From the NCBI RefSeq assembly GCF_019969725.1, contig NZ_JAHXYW010000005.1, positions 310,001 through 374,000 of the forward strand: a stretch of 64,000 bases of DNA, in the 5' to 3' direction. Positions within the stretch are counted from its first letter, which is position 1; each line of letters opens with the position of its first letter. Positions 62,879 to 64,000 of the stretch are shown piece after piece. Under the pieces are notes generated by a model that saw nothing but the letters and a program-made list of their open reading frames with translations, did no database searches and was not told the origin of the DNA. Source of the stretch: Neobacillus bataviensis. Its GTDB lineage: Bacteria > Bacillota > Bacilli > Bacillales_B > DSM-18226. A program made the position numbers and the translations under genes.

Positions 62879-63481
62879 GTGAAAATAAAACGAACTACCC
62901 TATCTCTTCTTACCCTGGTCCTTGCCGTATTTTTAGCAGCTTGTTCCAATGGTGATAAGGAAAACCAACATGCAAATATGAATCAGGGGAATAAATCTGA
63001 ACAAGAAAAGAATTCCAGCACTATGGACCATGAAAGTATGGAGGGCATGAATCATTCTGGTTCTGGTGAAGTGCCAAAAGGTTTAAAAGGGGCCGAAAGC
63101 CCAACCTTTAAAATTGGCAGTAAGGCTATTATTAATGCGGATCATATGGAAGGGATGAACGGGGCTGAAGCAACAATTGTTGGTGCATTCGATACTACTG
63201 TGTATACAATTTCTTATAATCCAACCACGGGTGGGAAACGAGTAACAAATCACAAATGGATTATTCATGAAGAAATTAAAGACCCCAGCGACAAATCTTA
63301 TAAACCAGGTGATGAGGTTATTGTAAAGGCAGATCATATGGAAGGGATGAAGGGTGCAACAGCAGTAATTGATTCAGCCGAACAAACAACAGTCTATATG
63401 GTTGATTACACGCCAACAACTGGCGGGGAAAAAGTGACTAATCATAAATGGGTAACAGAAAGTGAGCTTTCAGCAAAATAA
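62879..63481 (+). CDS. ydhK: DUF1541 (YdhK-family) lipoprotein
   Basis: 200 residues; GTG start after AAGGAGG. Lipobox LAAC with Cys22, a Met/His-rich linker (MDHESMEGMNHSGSGE), then two DUF1541 repeats (about 82-134 and 147-198) that each contain ADHMEGM and TTGG-VTNHKW. Members of this family often lie next to copper-export genes; a copper role here is inference. The linker resembles that of the divergent small membrane protein (MEGMDHGSG). Confidence 0.9.
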   Translation: MKIKRTTLSLLTLVLAVFLAACSNGDKENQHANMNQGNKSEQEKNSSTMDHESMEGMNHSGSGEVPKGLKGAESPTFKIGSKAIINADHMEGMNGAEATIVGAFDTTVYTISYNPTTGGKRVTNHKWIIHEEIKDPSDKSYKPGDEVIVKADHMEGMKGATAVIDSAEQTTVYMVDYTPTTGGEKVTNHKWVTESELSAK

Positions 63482-63506
63482 TAAAATGTAGTAAAAAATA
63501 TAAATC

Positions 63507-63540
63507 GAAAAAAGCTCTGACACCAGAGCTTTTTTCGATT
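63507..63540. terminator. Bidirectional terminator after the DUF1541 gene
   Basis: CGAAAAAAGCTCTG-ACAC-CAGAGCTTTTTTCG, perfect 14-bp stem. Confidence 0.9.
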
Positions 63541-63554
63541 TATTTATTTTTTCA

Positions 63555-64000
63555 TCAAGAATGTGAGTATACTTTACTGCTTGCATATCTTACGAATACA
63601 AGCGGTATGAAGAATGCTAGGAAACTAAGAATAAAATCCATAACTAAATGATCCGTTTGAATGATACCTGAAGTTTTCAAAACGAAATAATAGACAATAA
63701 ACACAGCCATCATGATAAAATTCCAAAATTGTCGGGCATTCATAATACCTATCAAAGCCAGCATTAAGCTAAATACCAGCGCATTTATACTATTAATCGC
63801 TGCACTGTCTCGGTTTAAACGTTCGACCCATTCAACATGAAATGTTTTCGTTTGAAGCAGCCCATAAAGAAGGATATTTAATTGAACATAAATGGCAAAA
63901 TATAATGAAAACAAAGTTCCATAGGTTAGCCATTTTCCCGGGGTATTATTTAACCTGCCCCACCACACTTTAATGACTGGAAAATAAAAAATCAGTATGG
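63555..64000 (-). CDS. Polytopic membrane protein, 5' end beyond the window
   Basis: About 147 codons are visible with four to five membrane segments (for example MAVFIVYYFVLKTSG and DFILSFLAFFIPLVF). A GTG at residue 11 could be read as the start, but the frame stays open upstream to the window edge and encodes hydrophobic residues (ILIFYFPVIKV), so the true start is probably outside. I do not recognise the family. Its closeness to the metal/redox genes may be coincidence. Confidence 0.6.
   Translation of the reverse strand, partial: ILIFYFPVIKVWWGRLNNTPGKWLTYGTLFSLYFAIYVQLNILLYGLLQTKTFHVEWVERLNRDSAAINSINALVFSLMLALIGIMNARQFWNFIMMAVFIVYYFVLKTSGIIQTDHLVMDFILSFLAFFIPLVFVRYASSKVYSHS

Noticed and set aside
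63555..63968. Complete 137-residue gene starting at GTG
   Set aside because: The frame stays open to the window edge and encodes more hydrophobic residues, and no Shine-Dalgarno precedes the GTG; treated as a partial gene.

Overview
The window looks like a chromosomal stretch of a Bacillaceae bacterium (Bacillus or a close genus such as Neobacillus; inferred from protein similarity, gene order and moderate GC, not from a search). Gene order follows the B. subtilis ssrA-smpB-rnr-secG, eno-to-cggR, crh-whiA-yvcK-rapZ-trxB, his, hprK-lgt and uvrBA blocks. Nearly everything is on the minus strand; clpP, an FMN-barrel protein gene, a small pseudogene and a DUF1541 lipoprotein gene are the plus-strand exceptions.

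Region by region: (1) 1-2.3 kb, nickel-pincer cofactor genes larB and larC, with larC split by an in-frame amber codon and carrying a long His-rich repeat. (2) 2.5-7.6 kb, trans-translation and RNA decay: an ssrA (tmRNA) gene interrupted in its T-loop by a 280-nt group I intron, then smpB, rnr, a carboxylesterase and secG. (3) 8.3-15.4 kb, the glycolytic operon cggR-gap-pgk-tpiA-gpmI-eno with a recognisable CggR operator. (4) 15.5-18.1 kb, a glutaredoxin-like gene, sigL, tRNA-Arg and CtsR-type clpP. (5) 18.2-25.1 kb, a 52-bp tandem repeat, then crh, whiA, yvcK, rapZ, a nudix gene, trxB and a TPR protein gene. (6) 25.3-31.9 kb, the his operon hisZ-G-D-B-H-A-F-IE with a palindromic element inserted at the hisB/hisH junction. 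(7) 32.4-38.3 kb, acyltransferase, ppaX, yvoD-like, lgt, hprK and the yvl membrane-stress genes. (8) 38.7-43.6 kb, uvrB-uvrA with an SOS box. (9) 43.8-48.9 kb, the muropeptide salvage operon amiE-nagZ-namZ. (10) 49.3-53.5 kb, a MocR regulator divergent from an FMN-barrel protein gene, csbA, and a panF-yhdT transporter pair. (11) 53.7-58.4 kb, two large secreted proteins with cell-wall-binding repeats. (12) 58.6-64 kb, metal and redox genes: a zinc-type CDF exporter with symmetric operators, a decayed small secreted protein, a CcdA-like thiol/electron carrier, a polyferredoxin membrane protein, a His/Met-rich small membrane protein and a DUF1541 lipoprotein.

Functionally, several genes belong to carbon catabolite control (hprK, crh, yvcK, cggR, with cre-like sites before amiE), protein quality control (ssrA, smpB, clpP) and cell-wall turnover (amiE-nagZ-namZ, rapZ, lgt).

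The most unusual non-gene signals are the tmRNA intron, the amber-split larC, four intergenic arrays that share a strict period of about 21 nt but carry different core motifs, the 52-bp dyad repeats next to clpP, and the hairpin element in the his operon.
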